Below are positions 11,214 through 22,094 of a stretch of DNA of 64,000 bases, piece after piece (position 1 is the stretch's first letter; every line of letters begins with the position of its first letter). The position numbers and the translations under genes were made by a program. The stretch is from Cavia porcellus (taxonomy: Eukaryota > Chordata > Mammalia > Rodentia > Caviidae). Below the pieces are notes generated by a model. The model saw only the letters and a list, made by a program, of their open reading frames with translations, did no database searches and was not told the origin of the DNA. The stretch is from assembly GCF_034190915.1 (NCBI RefSeq), contig NW_026947514.1, positions 7,208,201 through 7,272,200 on the forward strand, written 5' to 3'.

Positions 11214-11271
11214 GAAGAGGGAAGAGAAGAGAAAGAAGGGAAGGGGAGGGGAGGGGAAGGGAGGGAAGGGA
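11099..11271. repeat. Long homopurine tract with (GAAA)n core
   Basis: About 170 bp of A/G on the plus strand with a single pyrimidine interruption near 11,143. The core is (AAAG)n at about 11,155-11,212, followed by a (GGGA)-rich end. Repeat-encoded frames (Lys/Glu-rich or Phe/Leu/Ser-rich) are artefacts. Confidence 0.95.
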
Positions 11272-11504
11272 GTGGGCCATGGCTCCTTTACTGCCATGAA
11301 CGCTGCCCCTTCTGGCAGCTCTGCGGTGGCCCCTCATGGTCTGGGCAAGGTTCCCCCTCGGTGCCAGGCTGCGTGGCCTTGTCTCTCGAGGCCTGGGCTT
11401 CCTGGCTGTTGCAGTCACCAGAACAGGTAATGGAAAGCAGGGCAGAGGAAAGGAGAAAGCAGGCCCCGTGGCTCAGCGTGCACTGGACTCTTCCCACTCC
11501 TCCT
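11272..11504. other. Short unique GC-rich sequence
   Basis: Single-copy-looking DNA between the purine tract and the next SINE; nothing recognised. Confidence 0.4.
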
Positions 11505-11676
11505 CAGCACTGAGGGCTGAACTGGGGCCTCGGTGTGGAGCTCTATCTCTGGCCCTCTTCTAATTTTCATGCTGAGACAGCGTCTTAGTAAATTGCCTAG
11601 GCTGGGCTCAAATTTGCAGTCTTCCTGCCTCAGCCTCCTAGAGTGCTGGGATCAGAGGTGTGAGTCCCCACACCCG
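11505..11676 (-). mobile_element. B1-dID dimeric SINE
   Basis: Minus-strand dimer. Plus-strand reading: ID arm 'agggctgaactggggcc...ctctatctctggccct', linker, then 'gagacagcgtcttagtaaat', 'cctaggctgggctcaaattt', 'cttcctgcctcagcctcc' and 'gagtgctgggatcagagg'. Confidence 0.85.
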
Positions 11677-12359
11677 GGTGTCACGACACCCACATGGCCA
11701 GCGTGGTGCACTAGGATGTCCCAAGGCCTGGAATCCGTCAGCTGCACTGCCGGCTTTTGGGACTCTGTGCTGCGTGTGACCCGGCATTGACTGGTCACTG
11801 TGGGCCGTGAGACAGGAATTCAGCGCACTGGACAGCACGGAAGGTGGCAGCAGCATGTGCTCGTCCCTTCATTGTGCACGTGGGGTCTGCAGAGCTCCTC
11901 GTTGGGGCATGTGGGACGTGGACAGTGTGACAGCTCCAGCTGGGCCCTGGCTCAAGATCATCCCAGCCCCAAAACCAAGAGGGCGAGACTGGAGTACACA
12001 GGAGCGGCCCTGGGCGGCAGTGGAGTTTCTAGTGAGTGGGGCTTAGGATCCTCGGAAGCCCACGGAGGCCTGAGGGGCCGGCTGTGCTGAGGGGCCAGGG
12101 GCTGGGTAAATGCTTGGCCGGGACACCTTCGCTTCAGGATTTCATGGCGTGAATGAAGTTAGTCTGTAGAAAAAAATCAGTCATCTCCAGGCAGTCACGT
12201 CTGAGCCCATCTCTCCTCTGTGACCATCAGCCTTAAATAGGAGAAAGTGAGGGGCCCGAAACATGGCCCCCAATTGGGACCCCTCAATCCTTACCTCTCT
12301 TGCTGCCTGTACTCCACTCCTTGGGGTCTTTGTCCCACAAAAGGACTCCAAATTATTTC
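11677..12359. other. Unique GC-rich sequence
   Basis: Nothing recognised; no coding signal beyond short frames. Confidence 0.45.
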
Positions 12360-12440
12360 TTCCTCTTCAGCTCTTCTTCCTCTCTTTCTTACTCTCCTCC
12401 TTCTCCTCATCTCCTTCTCCTTCCCTCCTTCTTCCTCCCC
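12360..12440. repeat. Pyrimidine-rich (CTT/CTC) low-complexity tract
   Basis: About 80 bp of CTT/CTC/CCT words directly joined to the poly-A side of the following minus-strand B1, so probably grown from the SINE tail. Confidence 0.85.
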
Positions 12441-12548
12441 TCCCCCTTCGAGATCTTGCTAAGTAGCCCAGACTGGCCTCGAACTCACAGTCCTCCTGCC
12501 TCAGCCTCCCTAGTAGCCGAGATGACAGGTGTGCCGTCTGGCCCGGCC
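12441..12548 (-). mobile_element. B1 SINE
   Basis: Minus-strand B1: 'gagatcttgctaagtagccc', 'agactggcctcgaactcac', 'gtcctcctgcctcagcctcc' and 'gatgacaggtgtgcc'. Confidence 0.85.
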
Positions 12549-13606
12549 CCAGGTCTCCCTGCACAAACCACACGCACACGCACCGTCCAGTGCAGTTCCC
12601 CTCGGGGAGTGTGCAGCTCCCCGCTGTCCCTGCGGCTTCCTGAAGCTTAGGTCCCTCATCTGTAACTCCTGGCTGCTTTACTCCTGTGGTGAGGGAGAAC
12701 TGGGAAACCCCTCTTATCTGCAGCCACTAAGGAAGGAAAGCTGTTGCTCTGGTTGCCTTTAGGCCCCAGGCTCTTCAGGACACAGAAGCTAAATAAACTC
12801 AGGGCAAAGCCGTCCCCTTGGCCCAGAGCGGCTTTTGAATAACAACAGTTTGATAGCCAGAAATCACCTGAAGCAAATTCCCATTCTTTCTGAAGTCTCT
12901 CCAGGAACCTAGCAGGAGGCCCAATGCCCACTCCATGGCTGCAGCCTGCCCGTGTGGCCAGTGGCCTCCCACCTGCCCTGAAGCTGCCCACAGGATTTCC
13001 CTCCCCTCACCGCACTCAGGGCCCACGCGGTCTCTCTCCTGGCCCTCGAGCTCCTCCAATAGTCCCTTTGCATTCCCGAGCCGCCTTCCTGTCCTCCACT
13101 GCTTTCCTAGTGTCCCATCCACTCCACGAGGGTGATGGCGTCCTTCCAGAGAAGGCCAGGTCTGCAGACACCAGCTTCAGCCAGCTCTGCCCTGCTACAC
13201 ACTGGGGACACTGCTGCTGGCAAGGGCTTCAAGCTTGACAGCCATCTGCTTGCTCCCCTGGAAAACTCTCCTGGCCACATCCATGCTTCGAAGACCTTTC
13301 TTGCCTCTTTAGGTAAGAAAGATACACAATGTCCCTAAAAGGCTGGCTGACTCCTTTCTCATGACCTCACCCAGGGTGGTTTTCCAGAGGAGAAGCCGTC
13401 TCCCACGCAGGACTGTCATCCTCCCTATGCGGGGAAAGAGCATGGGAAAAGTAAGTCTACTCTAAGGCAGACATTTCCCTGTACTCATGACTCTGCTTTC
13501 ATCAAAAGCTAAGTTCCCTGCTATGATAGCATCATTCAGTATTTTCAAGGTTTCTGTTTTGCCTATGATATTACAGTACAGTAAAGAGAAAATTTGAACT
13601 CCTTTG
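12549..13606. other. Unique sequence with a weak L2-like part
   Basis: Positions 13,040-13,260 have the C/T-rich wording of L2 3' ends ('cactccacgagggtgatgg', compare 'actccatgagggcaggg') but the match is weak. The rest is not recognised. Confidence 0.35.
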
Positions 13607-13669
13607 GAATATTCTGGGAGACTCTAGGATATCCTAGAAAATTCTAGAATGGTCTAGAATATTCCAGAG
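13607..13669. promoter_or_regulatory. Second heat-shock-element-like phased array
   Basis: Thirteen triplet slots 5 bp apart from 13,607 to 13,669 read GAA, TTC, gga, ctc, gga, tcc, GAA, TTC, GAA, gtc, GAA, TTC, gag. Seven slots are exact and the others differ by one or two bases. A perfect 16-bp palindrome TCTAGGATATCCTAGA lies at 13,623-13,638. The layout fits clustered HSF sites or a decayed 10-bp tandem repeat. Confidence 0.4.
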
Positions 13670-14554
13670 TGCCCTAGAATAAAAAGTATGCAGATGGAGG
13701 TCCAGTTTAATCTCCTGCAGGCATATGGTAATAGAGTCCTTTGTATCTGTTAACTGACAACAAAACTACCAAAACCTCTGGACCTTCAGTCAAGAACTCA
13801 GAGCATCACTTCACTTGAATCTGAGCAGCAGCCATCACCAGCACCCTCCGAGGAAGGCCCATCACTCAGCGGGCTGCGTGAGGATCTGCAGGTCCCCATT
13901 AGCATTTAATGTGATTCCTTATGGTAAATGGTGGCTGAGCTCCATTCATTTGGAAAGGACCTGGGTCTGTTTGCCCATGGAAAAGGATGCATTAGTGAGA
14001 TTAAATGGGGCTCGTCATGCCAGCACATGTCACTGGAACTGCCACAGAGAGTAAGGACAGCAGGAAGTGATCTTTCCCCAATGATGAATTCACGACTGCC
14101 TGTGATCATGCTGTTTGGTAAATGTGTGTGGAGGGTCAGAGCCTTGCACGCTCCACGCTGGTTCCCTGCCAGCCTGCACTCAGGCTGGACTCCTGAGTGG
14201 ACTGAGCCCATGCACTTGGTTAAATACAAGTTTTGGTTTGTGGCTTTGAGGGAGACGTAGTCTAAAAGAAAGTGAAAAATAACAGCGGGAGCATTGGGGA
14301 AACTTCTTGTTGGATCCCCAAAAATGGATCATATTGGCCAATGAATCTTACCCGTTTGTCCCTCAAAACTATGAGATCCTTAAGAGTAAAGCCCACTTCC
14401 TGTCCACTTCTGCTTTCCCAACCCCATTGCAGCCTGGACCCATAAACACTCTAAGACTCGATGAGTACATGAACGGCCAGACATTGCTTCTTTCAATTTT
14501 AATGAAATGAAAACCAGACATACACATTTAAATAGAGGGAAAATAAATGAATGA
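13670..14554. other. Unique sequence, nothing recognised
   Basis: Single-copy-looking DNA. The section 13,890-14,080 has no repeat wording I recognise. No exon could be supported. Confidence 0.45.
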
Positions 14555-14945
14555 AACAGTCTGGTTACAACAAGGCAGTGCAATGCAATACCGTGTAGCC
14601 ATCAAAATCACAGTAGATCCACTGACAGATAATAAATACAATGATACATAGGACTATTACTCGGATTTTAAAAGCCCAGAGATTCTGACACATAGAAAAG
14701 CTGAGGAGGTGATGCTAAGTGAAATCAGCCAGCACAATGGGATCAACACTGAACTCACATAGGAGCGAGGTAGAGTGACCAGAGTCCTGGAGACAGAAAG
14801 TAAGTGGTGGTTCCCAGAGGCTGGGGTGAGGAGAAATGGGTTACAGAGTTTCAGCTGTACTTCATGCATCAAGATATAAGACTAAACGTGATCACGATGG
14901 TGATTTTTATGTGTGTGCTACCCCAGCTAAAAATTAATACTGGAA
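14555..14945 (+). mobile_element. L1 LINE 3' end
   Basis: Typical L1M 3' wording in order: 'gcaataccgtgtagccatc', 'gtgaaatcagccagcaca', 'ggagacagaaagtaagtggtgg', 'ttcccagaggctggggtgagg' and 'tacagagtttcagctgtac'. This is the ORF2 end and 3' UTR of an old L1, and it has no intact frame. Confidence 0.8.
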
Positions 14946-15254
14946 TTGTTGTCTAGGTGGGAAAATGCAGTGTGTTAGAGAATGCAGACTGACCTGGACA
15001 GCAAAGCACACAGGCACATGGAAAGGGACACACAGAAAAAGCACTCGTGGTGGTGGTGGCCTTATGATCATCTCACAGCCTTCTCAATTTATTCAGATTT
15101 TCTCATTTGTTTTCAAAATTAAGATGACAAAAGAATGCATAACCAGAACAAAACTACAGGGAGAGCCGAAGAGCCTGTGGGTGTAGTAGTGGGTTTCTAG
15201 AGGTTTCTAGATGTAAGATGCACAGCTCTTTAGGTGCCAGGGCTGAATCACTTC
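14946..15254. other. Unique sequence
   Basis: A short GGT run near 15,045-15,060 and two 'tttctag' words near 15,195-15,210. Otherwise nothing recognised. Confidence 0.4.
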
Positions 15255-15357
15255 CTCTGATGATGGCGGGGACAGAGATGGTGATGGTGGCAGCGAGGGC
15301 GGTGATGATGGGTGTGGGTAATGGCGGTGATGACAGTGGTGATGATGATGACAGAGC
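15255..15357. repeat. Imperfect GATG/GGTGAT low-complexity tract
   Basis: About 100 bp of GATG, GGTG and GGCGGTGAT words, decayed trinucleotide or hexanucleotide repeat. Confidence 0.85.
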
Positions 15358-16674
15358 TGGACTCTGATTATTAGATTAAGTAAATGAATATGAATTACAG
15401 AGAATTCAGCACGCAGTTAACGCTGAAACATGAAGGGGGAAACTGAGATGGCTGCTAACGAGGCATTTGGCAGTGAATTTAGGGTGGAGGCGCACTTATA
15501 TGTACGTAGGATGAACTGAGCACCATGATACCTGAGCCCCAAGACGCCTCGAGCCGTTGCTTCCTCTCTGGAAGCCGCACTTCCGTCGGTGAAAAGTCTG
15601 CACCGAACAGCTCTCTGGCAGCCTTTGTGCTCTGCAGTTTCCAAGTGGACTGAGCTGTGTCAGCCCTTCCTAAAGGACAGGCATGCTCCAGCCCTGACTG
15701 CCTAAAGGCTCTCCTGTCGCAAAAGGATTTCCGTGAATGTTATTTTTAAATGAATTGGATGCACGTTGGCAGTGCTCACAATAAATACATGAATACAAAC
15801 AAGGAAAATTCATGTAAATGTATAATTATATTATGCACATTACATAAATGTCATATAAACTCCGAGAGGGTAGAAACCAACCATGACTACAGATAATCCT
15901 AAATAAATAACTCACTCGGCTCAGCTGGGTCTTGACCCACAAGGTTTGCATTACGGAAAATGACTTCTCCCGTTGCCTCTTCCCTGTGGGTCTGAGTGTA
16001 GGTCTTTCCCACCACAGGAACTCAACAGCGGCAATGCAGCAATAATTTCAGCTGTATGTCTTATAAAACATCTAAGACCTCAGGTCTCAGGAGGGTAAGG
16101 CAAGATGCTGGCCATTTGCAAAATAATGGAGGTCAACTCCCTTGGTGACGTTACAGAGGCCAGTGACCAATGGAGAGACCTAAATAGAGGGTGAGCTGGT
16201 GCTTCCTGGTCCTCCCTGTTAAGCAAGAATTTGGAGCCATCGCAGGCTAGAAAATTTGGAGAAATGGAGAAGCTGAGGCAGGCGAGTGTACCCCAGGTCT
16301 TGTAGAAGCTCTTGAGGAAAGAGAATGCTGACTATCAAATGATGGGTTTGCATGCAGAGGTCACCCACAAATTCTCAGTCTGTGCACTCAATATCTGCCC
16401 TGTGGGGGAGCATTTTCTGTTTACTTCACACCTGAAGATGATGCTGGGGGAAGGTGGTAGCTCCACTCTTCTGAAACGCTCTTAGCATTTGGGCAAGGTC
16501 CAATGCCAAGCAGACAGGATCAGCTCCTGCATGGGGCTTCGTGCTAAGTTTGGGGTTAAAAACCGATCCAATGAGAACAATGCTCTGGCCTTCTAGATGC
16601 CCCATGTCAAAACTTGGGACTGGATTTGCAAGTGTAACTGGTTGTCCGTGATGTTAAAGTGAAGTTGATGGGGA
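15358..16674. other. Unique sequence, partly AT-rich
   Basis: 15,720-15,920 is AT-rich. No repeat family, RNA gene or exon is recognised across the stretch. Confidence 0.45.
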
Positions 16675-16756
16675 CTGATGTTGGTGTCCCTCAAAATTCT
16701 AGTGCTGAAGCCCTGACCCCTAGTGGGGTGGTATTTGGATATGAGGCTTAGGGGTG
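16675..16756 (+). mobile_element. MLT1 LTR 5' fragment
   Basis: 'tgttggtgtccctcaaaatt', 'ctagtgctgaagccctgacc' and 'gtggtatttggatatgagg' are the standard MLT1/THE-type LTR opening. It stops abruptly where the mariner relic begins. Confidence 0.75.
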
Positions 16757-17265
16757 ATCAAAAATACAGGGAACATTACATTTAATTTTATAAATTAGAG
16801 TAAAATCCCCAGTGCCAGCAGTCTTTTTCAAAATACCCTTTTACTTTGTACATAATTATCCCCATTCCTGCCCTTTTCTGAAGCACTTCTCAAAGTCCTC
16901 TTTCCTCTGGGTCTTCGGTTGTACTGTCTGGACTGCCTCCACCTCTTGAATCAATTCAGAATGTTTCACTTTCACGATCATCTTGACTTTGAGGAAGAGC
17001 CAGAAATCTCATGACACCAGATCCCGAGAATAAGGTGGATGAGCACCCACATCACATTCTTCCCATCCTGCTTTTCCATGGGTGGCCCTGAGCAGTGGCC
17101 CTCACTGTATTTTTTATCACATCTCATAAAGACTCTCACGAAAGAGGTCCCCCAGAACTGCCACAGAAAGTGGCCAGAACAGTTGAGCTAAGTGTGCTCA
17201 AAGTGAGACGGGTGTTCTGAGAGGATTAGTGGCAATGTGTCTTTCACTGTAATCAGTTTTTAATT
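16757..17265 (-). mobile_element. Mariner DNA transposon relic, dead transposase
   Basis: The minus strand between about 17,050 and 16,870 translates in one frame to words typical of mariner transposase C-terminal parts: HPPYSRDL, a stop, then DFWLFLKVK and later KHSELIQEVEAVQ and EDFEKCFRKGQEW. The 'HPPYSxDL...DFWLF' motif is the catalytic-region signature of mariner transposases. An in-frame stop, loss of the upstream part and frame loss elsewhere mean it cannot make an active enzyme. Cut-and-paste transposon of the Tc1/mariner superfamily. Confidence 0.75.
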
Positions 17266-17493
17266 TAAACTTTCACCATTGACTTTTTCATTTTTTGTTG
17301 GTACATGTTTACAGTACAAAATGCTTACAATCCTGATATGGGGTTGGTACATGTACCTAACACATCTTAATTGCTTTTTTAATCCCCTTTTCTTCCATTC
17401 TGTCCCTTTCCCTCAATCTCATTTCCCTTCACATTTGAGAAAGTTCTATCTTCTTATTATCTATGTTTTATTTTGTTCATTATTTAAATTGGA
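17266..17493. other. T-rich unique sequence
   Basis: Pyrimidine-rich DNA upstream of the ID element; nothing recognised. Confidence 0.4.
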
Positions 17494-17574
17494 TTTTTTT
17501 TCTTCCGGGGATCGAACTCACGAGAGTGTGCTTGCAAGGCAGGTGCTTATGCCACTGAGCTAAATCTCTGGCTT
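17494..17574 (-). mobile_element. ID-type SINE
   Basis: Well-preserved minus-strand ID. It carries the T-run (poly-A on the minus strand), 'ggggatcgaactcacgag' (B box), 'cttgcaaggcaggtgc' and 'ccactgagctaaatctctgg' (A box). Confidence 0.9.
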
Positions 17575-17739
17575 TGCTCTTTATTTATAATTTGAGTTTC
17601 TCATCCAAGACAAACCACATGATATTTAAGCATGTGTGTCTGATTTATTTTACTATATATTTTGAACACTCTTTCCGGATACAGGATTTATTTATCAGCT
17701 AAGTAGTGATGATGATCATAATGATTATGATGATGATGA

Positions 17740-18152
17740 TTGTGGCTACGTCCCCCAAAAAAGACATTTTGGACTCCTAACCCCTAGTACTTCCAAATGT
17801 CCCCTTATTTGAGAAGAAGGTCTTTGAAGATTATCAGTTATGGTGAGGTCATTGGTGGACCTTAAGTCAGTGTAATTAACATCCTGGTAAAGAGAGAAAA
17901 TCTGGATGGAGAGAAACAGAGAGAGGCCATGTGAGTAGTGAGACAGGGACGGGACGAGGTGTCTACCAAGGATTACCAAAGCCACCAGAAGCTGGGTCAC
18001 GGGTAAGGACCAGATTTTCCCTCCTCCCGTGGAAGGAACCAACAATGCCAACACCTTGACTTGGGACATTCAGCCTCCAGATAGCCTTTCTGTTACGTAG
18101 GCCACCCAGTGGGTGATACTTTGTTACAGCAGCTGGGGCAGCTAATATGGCG
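17740..18152 (+). mobile_element. MLT1-type LTR
   Basis: Plus-strand MLT1 landmarks: 'tacgtcccccaaaaaagac', 'ctaacccctagtacttcc', 'tgtccccttatttgagaaga', 'gtgaggtcattggtgg', 'gaggccatgtgagtagtgag' and 'ttacagcagctggggcagc'. A (GAT)n tract lies just upstream at 17,705-17,740. Confidence 0.8.
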
Positions 18153-18261
18153 ACAATGATGACCAACCAGTGCCAAGCCTACACCAACCAGTCAAGGGAT
18201 GGCTGCTCTTAAAAGCACCAAAGTAGACAAAGATGAGAGGCTTCCAAGAGAGACCAGACTT

Positions 18262-18400
18262 GGTGGTTTCTGTGCCACCACAATCGAGGTCACCTTGGGA
18301 AAGTGACCCAACTTCTCCTGGCTTTGTTTCCTCATCTCTAGAACTATGACAAGTCAGAGGCAAGCCACTTGCTCCAACAAGTTTACACAATCATGGGCAC
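18262..18400 (+). mobile_element. MIR SINE fragment
   Basis: 'caccttgggaaagtgaccc' followed by 'tctcctggctttgtttcctcatctctagaac' fits the MIR core and 3' part. Diverged. Confidence 0.6.
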
Positions 18401-19484
18401 AAGTGCTGATTTCCAGTAAACACACTCAAACTAGCGTGTTGTATCTATTCCAGAGTTCCTAGTTCACAAACGCTGTCTAACCCTCCCCACCATCTAGCCT
18501 CCAGTCAACTACTGTTAGCATTACTCTCCCTCTGCAAAATCTCAGAAACAGCAGCTTCTGAGAGCCCCAGGTTGACCTCGGAACTACCTCAGAACTGCAC
18601 ACTGGGCCCAGCTTGGAGCCCCCCACTTCTTTCAAACCCCTTGAGGTAGAAAACCCATGCTCCACTTCAGCCGTCTGATGTGTAGATTTTATACCCTAAA
18701 TAAAGATAACTCTAATGAATTCACAGCCAACCTTTTCAGCCCTATGATAGGAAAAGATTTTCAGTCACTTTAGCCCAAGCTACATGTGCACCCAGGGTCA
18801 CCCAAAGAAAAGGACAACACATTAATCTTTGTCCTCCTTGTGTTGAACAACCTCTCAAATAATCCATAGCACGGCACCAAGCGAAACTCAAAACCTTAAA
18901 ACTCCATCTATCTGGTCCCCAATTAAAACATAATCTTTTTAAGCTGCCAATACCCACTGACCAGAATCAATAGAAGGGACGGTTCTGAATGGCATTTCCC
19001 AGTGATCTGGTTCGGCGGGGGATGGATTGCTGCCGTCATCTCTGGAAGGAGGGGGCAGCAGACCTGCTTGGAAGCCACAGAAAGCAAGGAAAAGTCGCAG
19101 GTAACCTGGCTTCCCCCTTGCCGGTCCCCGCTGTAACGATGTGGAAATCATACCTTACCATCCTAGCCACGGAGGTGACGGTGATAATTCCCTATGAAAC
19201 CATAGCAGATTTTTCAGGCAACGAATTAAGCATTTATCTAGGCCCCCACCCTTTCTGCCTCACTGCACAGCAGGCAGGCCAGGCCACCAGCTGTGAGTCG
19301 GGGGACTGCTTCACAGGACAAGGCACAGTGGTCCCCGACCTAGCAACCTCCGCGCCCCCCACTCGCTTAGGTCTTCTTTCTCACCTATTAGCTAGGAAAA
19401 AGGAGGGTGAGCCTGGAGCCCTAGGCTCAGTCACAGGAGCCACTGAGGACCTTTCTGGGGCCCCTCCAATCTCCATTTCCTTGG
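18401..19484. other. Unique sequence with the longest ATG frame in the window
   Basis: No repeat recognised. An ATG-initiated frame of 209 codons runs from 18,989 to 19,618 on the plus strand. Its product shows no domain I know, no signal peptide, and its end lies in L2-like DNA. I treat it as chance. Confidence 0.4.
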
Positions 19485-19640
19485 CCACCACGGCTGACCT
19501 GAAATGCCACCGTGTCCTGTCCCGTGAACTCCTCTGCCTCCCTTTGATAGCGCTGCTTTTCCCGCTTTGCACACTGCCTGGAACCTGGAGCAGTCTGGAG
19601 ACGCTCTTGGGTAGTTAATGGGCACCTACTGTTCACCAGG
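19485..19640 (+). mobile_element. Possible L2 LINE 3' fragment
   Basis: C/T-rich stretch ending 'gcacactgcctggaacctgg' and 'aatgggcacctactgttcacc', resembling L2-class 3' ends. Weak. Confidence 0.3.
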
Positions 19641-19867
19641 TGTCAGCTCACTGCAGAGCAGTGTGTGGAGGGAGGCGAGGCTGAGGCAGGAAGACCGAGG
19701 CCCTCGCGGTCCCCTGCCCTGTCCCCCAGCCTCTCTGCTGCAAAGTGCTCCAGACTTGAGCCACGAAGACTCAGGGAGCAGAGTGAGAAGCCCAGAGAAG
19801 CAGAAGAAGACAGAAAGCACCTTGAGAGAGAGTACCGTGCAGCGGGAAGACTACAGCACTTTGGGGT

Positions 19868-20062
19868 TTTTTGGGTTTTTTTCCCTTAAGGGACTGGGAA
19901 TTGAACCCAGGCCCCTCACACTGAGCCATGTCCCCAACTAGCTTGAAATTTTTGTTTTCAGACAGTCTTGCCATGTCACTAAGGTGCAAAGGCTGAGCTC
20001 AAACTTAGGCTCCTCCTGCCCAGTCTCCCAGAGTGCTGGGATCACAGGCATGGGCTGCCATA
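19868..20062 (-). mobile_element. B1-dID dimeric SINE
   Basis: Minus-strand dimer. Plus-strand reading: 'gggactgggaattgaaccca', 'cactgagccatgtcccc' (ID arm), 'cagacagtcttgccatgtca', 'aaggctgagctcaaactt' and 'gagtgctgggatcacaggc' (B1 body). Confidence 0.9.
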
Positions 20063-20277
20063 TGGGAGCAATGCATGATGGGTAACAGGACAAACAAGAG
20101 GGCACTGGAGAGGTGAGGTGAGCCCTGGGGTGGGGACAGGAGAGCAGTGTGCTTCTGCTAGTTAGTCCGTCTGGCAAAGGAGCCTCAGAAGAGGTGAGGT
20201 CCACTAGACTCAGGGAGGAGAGGAAAGGAAATGCGAGCACTGTGCAGGATTTGTGATGCTCAGAATTGGAACCTGTA

Positions 20278-20719
20278 GTGGTTTGGATCTAAAATGAACC
20301 CCATGGGTTCAGAGGTGGAATCTTTAGAAGGTGATCAGACCATGAAGGCTCTAATTTCACCAGTGAGTTCATCCATTGATTTGATGTTGTTTCTGGGAAG
20401 CAGCAGAAAATTAGGGGGTGGAACCTAATGAAAGGATGTAGGTCTAGAGGGCATGACCTTGGGCCCTTCCTTCCTTCTTCTGCTCCCCCTCTCTCTTTCC
20501 CTCTTCCTCTCCTTTTCCCATGCCTCCTCTCCCTCTCGCCCCTGGCTATCCCAAGATGAACAGACCCCCACCACCATGCGCCCCAGCATGATGCTCCCCT
20601 CATTGAAACCCAAAGCAAAGAACCCAGCAGACCATGGACTGAACCCTCTGAAGCTGTGATGCATCTCTCTTCCTTTAAATTGTTTTCTCTGAGCATCATA
20701 TCATAGCTACAGAAAGCTC
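20278..20719 (+). mobile_element. MaLR-type solo LTR
   Basis: Starts 'gtggtttggatctaaaatg'; contains 'ggaggtgatcagacc'-like wording ('gaaggtgatcagaccatg'), 'ggggtggaacctaatgaaagg', a long C/T-rich middle, 'accatggactgaaccctctg' and an end 'catagctacagaaagctcac'. The layout is that of ERVL-MaLR LTRs. Confidence 0.8.
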
Positions 20720-21017
20720 ACAGAGGCTTCTTCATGACTTGAGTTGTTTAGGTTGTGCAAGTATTTGGGGTGCTTCTCACATGGGTTCTGAAATCTGAAA
20801 CTCTGTATTTAGGGGATTTCTGGCTGAAGTCACGGACCTAATGGCAGCTGTAGGGACAGAGACTGATGACCCCATGGTCAGAGCAGTCACTGTGTCCCAG
20901 GAAAGAAGACTACTGGGAAGGAGGTACCAGCAGATGTCTATGACAGGTACTTACATAAGCAGAAGCAGGCCAGCTAGAATCCAACCCCTAAGTTCTACTC
21001 ACTCTGAGTAGAAGTGC
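20720..21017. other. Unique sequence
   Basis: Nothing recognised. Confidence 0.4.
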
Positions 21018-21110
21018 TTATTTTTCCTTTTGATATTGGGAATGGAATCTGGAGCCTTGCATGTGCTAAGCAAGTGATATGCTGCTGAACTACTGCCCAA
21101 GCTTGAAGAG
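21018..21110 (-). mobile_element. ID-type SINE, diverged
   Basis: Plus-strand reading 'gatattgggaatggaatctgg', 'gccttgcatgtgctaagcaag', 'gctgaactactgcccaagctt' is a reversed ID element (B box, then A box side). Confidence 0.75.
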
Positions 21111-22094
21111 ACCATTGCCATTGACAAGCCACAGCCTGGCCACTGCCTCTTGGGCAGGTGGCAAAGGGGATAAAAAGATAGCAGCCCAATGGACTAACGG
21201 TAGACCCATGGGTTACTCCTTAATAAGTAAGGCCACATGTCCTCAGTGCTACCTCTTTGGTAAATGAGCACCTTTTTAATGCTAAGTTCTGGTAATTGAG
21301 AGGACTGAGCTGGGCTGGGTGTGTAGGTTTAGGTGGGGAGGTGGCAAGACTGTCATCTTGCTTTGGAGAACAAGAACTCATGCAGAGTAGAGGTGGACAC
21401 AGAATTGGAAAGACAGGCAGGACTCAGATGGCCAGAGCCTTGAATGACCACAGAAGATGTTTATCTGTGAGGACTCTGCCTCTGGAGGAGCCCAGTCCAG
21501 TCACCATGGCTAAGCTCTTGGTGCTTAGGAAAGAGCTCGAGGGAGAACAGATGTGCCGTGATTTCCTCTGCTTCCTGTCCCGATTCTCTTAAGACAGAGC
21601 CAGTCAGATGAAGATCTGTGTCTGACCCCCAAGACATCAGAAAGCTTTAAAAGTCAGATTTGAGGGTTTTATAGAACCTTTTGATATTTTCAGACACAGG
21701 GCCTTTGTATAAAGAACTTCCTGACCCTTTAAGCAAGATAGTCACTGCAAAGTCATAGATCCACCTCTAAGAGACGCATAGCATTGAAGTTGGAGGGGAA
21801 TTTGCACTTCCTGGGGTGCCTCCCAGTTCCCCTCACCCCATTTTCACAAATTGCTTTGGAAATATGTTCACATTCACACGAGCACACAATCAGAGTCAAT
21901 GGATACCAGTGACAGTTTAACATCATATTTTAAAGATGAAAAATTTCATATGGTTTCTGTTCCCATGAAATTTACATTTAGTTCATTAGTGATCAAAGAA
22001 ATCAAAAAGCTACAATTGTTAATGGAATGAGATAGCAAATCCTGCTTAGTCTTTATGAAAAATATAAAAATAAGTTACATGGGACACAGGAAAT
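21111..22094. other. Unique sequence, nothing recognised
   Basis: Single-copy-looking DNA; AT-rich from 21,840 on. No exon or RNA gene supported. Confidence 0.45.

Noticed and set aside
18989..19618. 209-codon ATG frame on the plus strand
   Set aside because: No recognised domain, no signal or membrane segment pattern, ends in L2-like DNA; a frame of this size is possible by chance in 128 kb of both-strand sequence.
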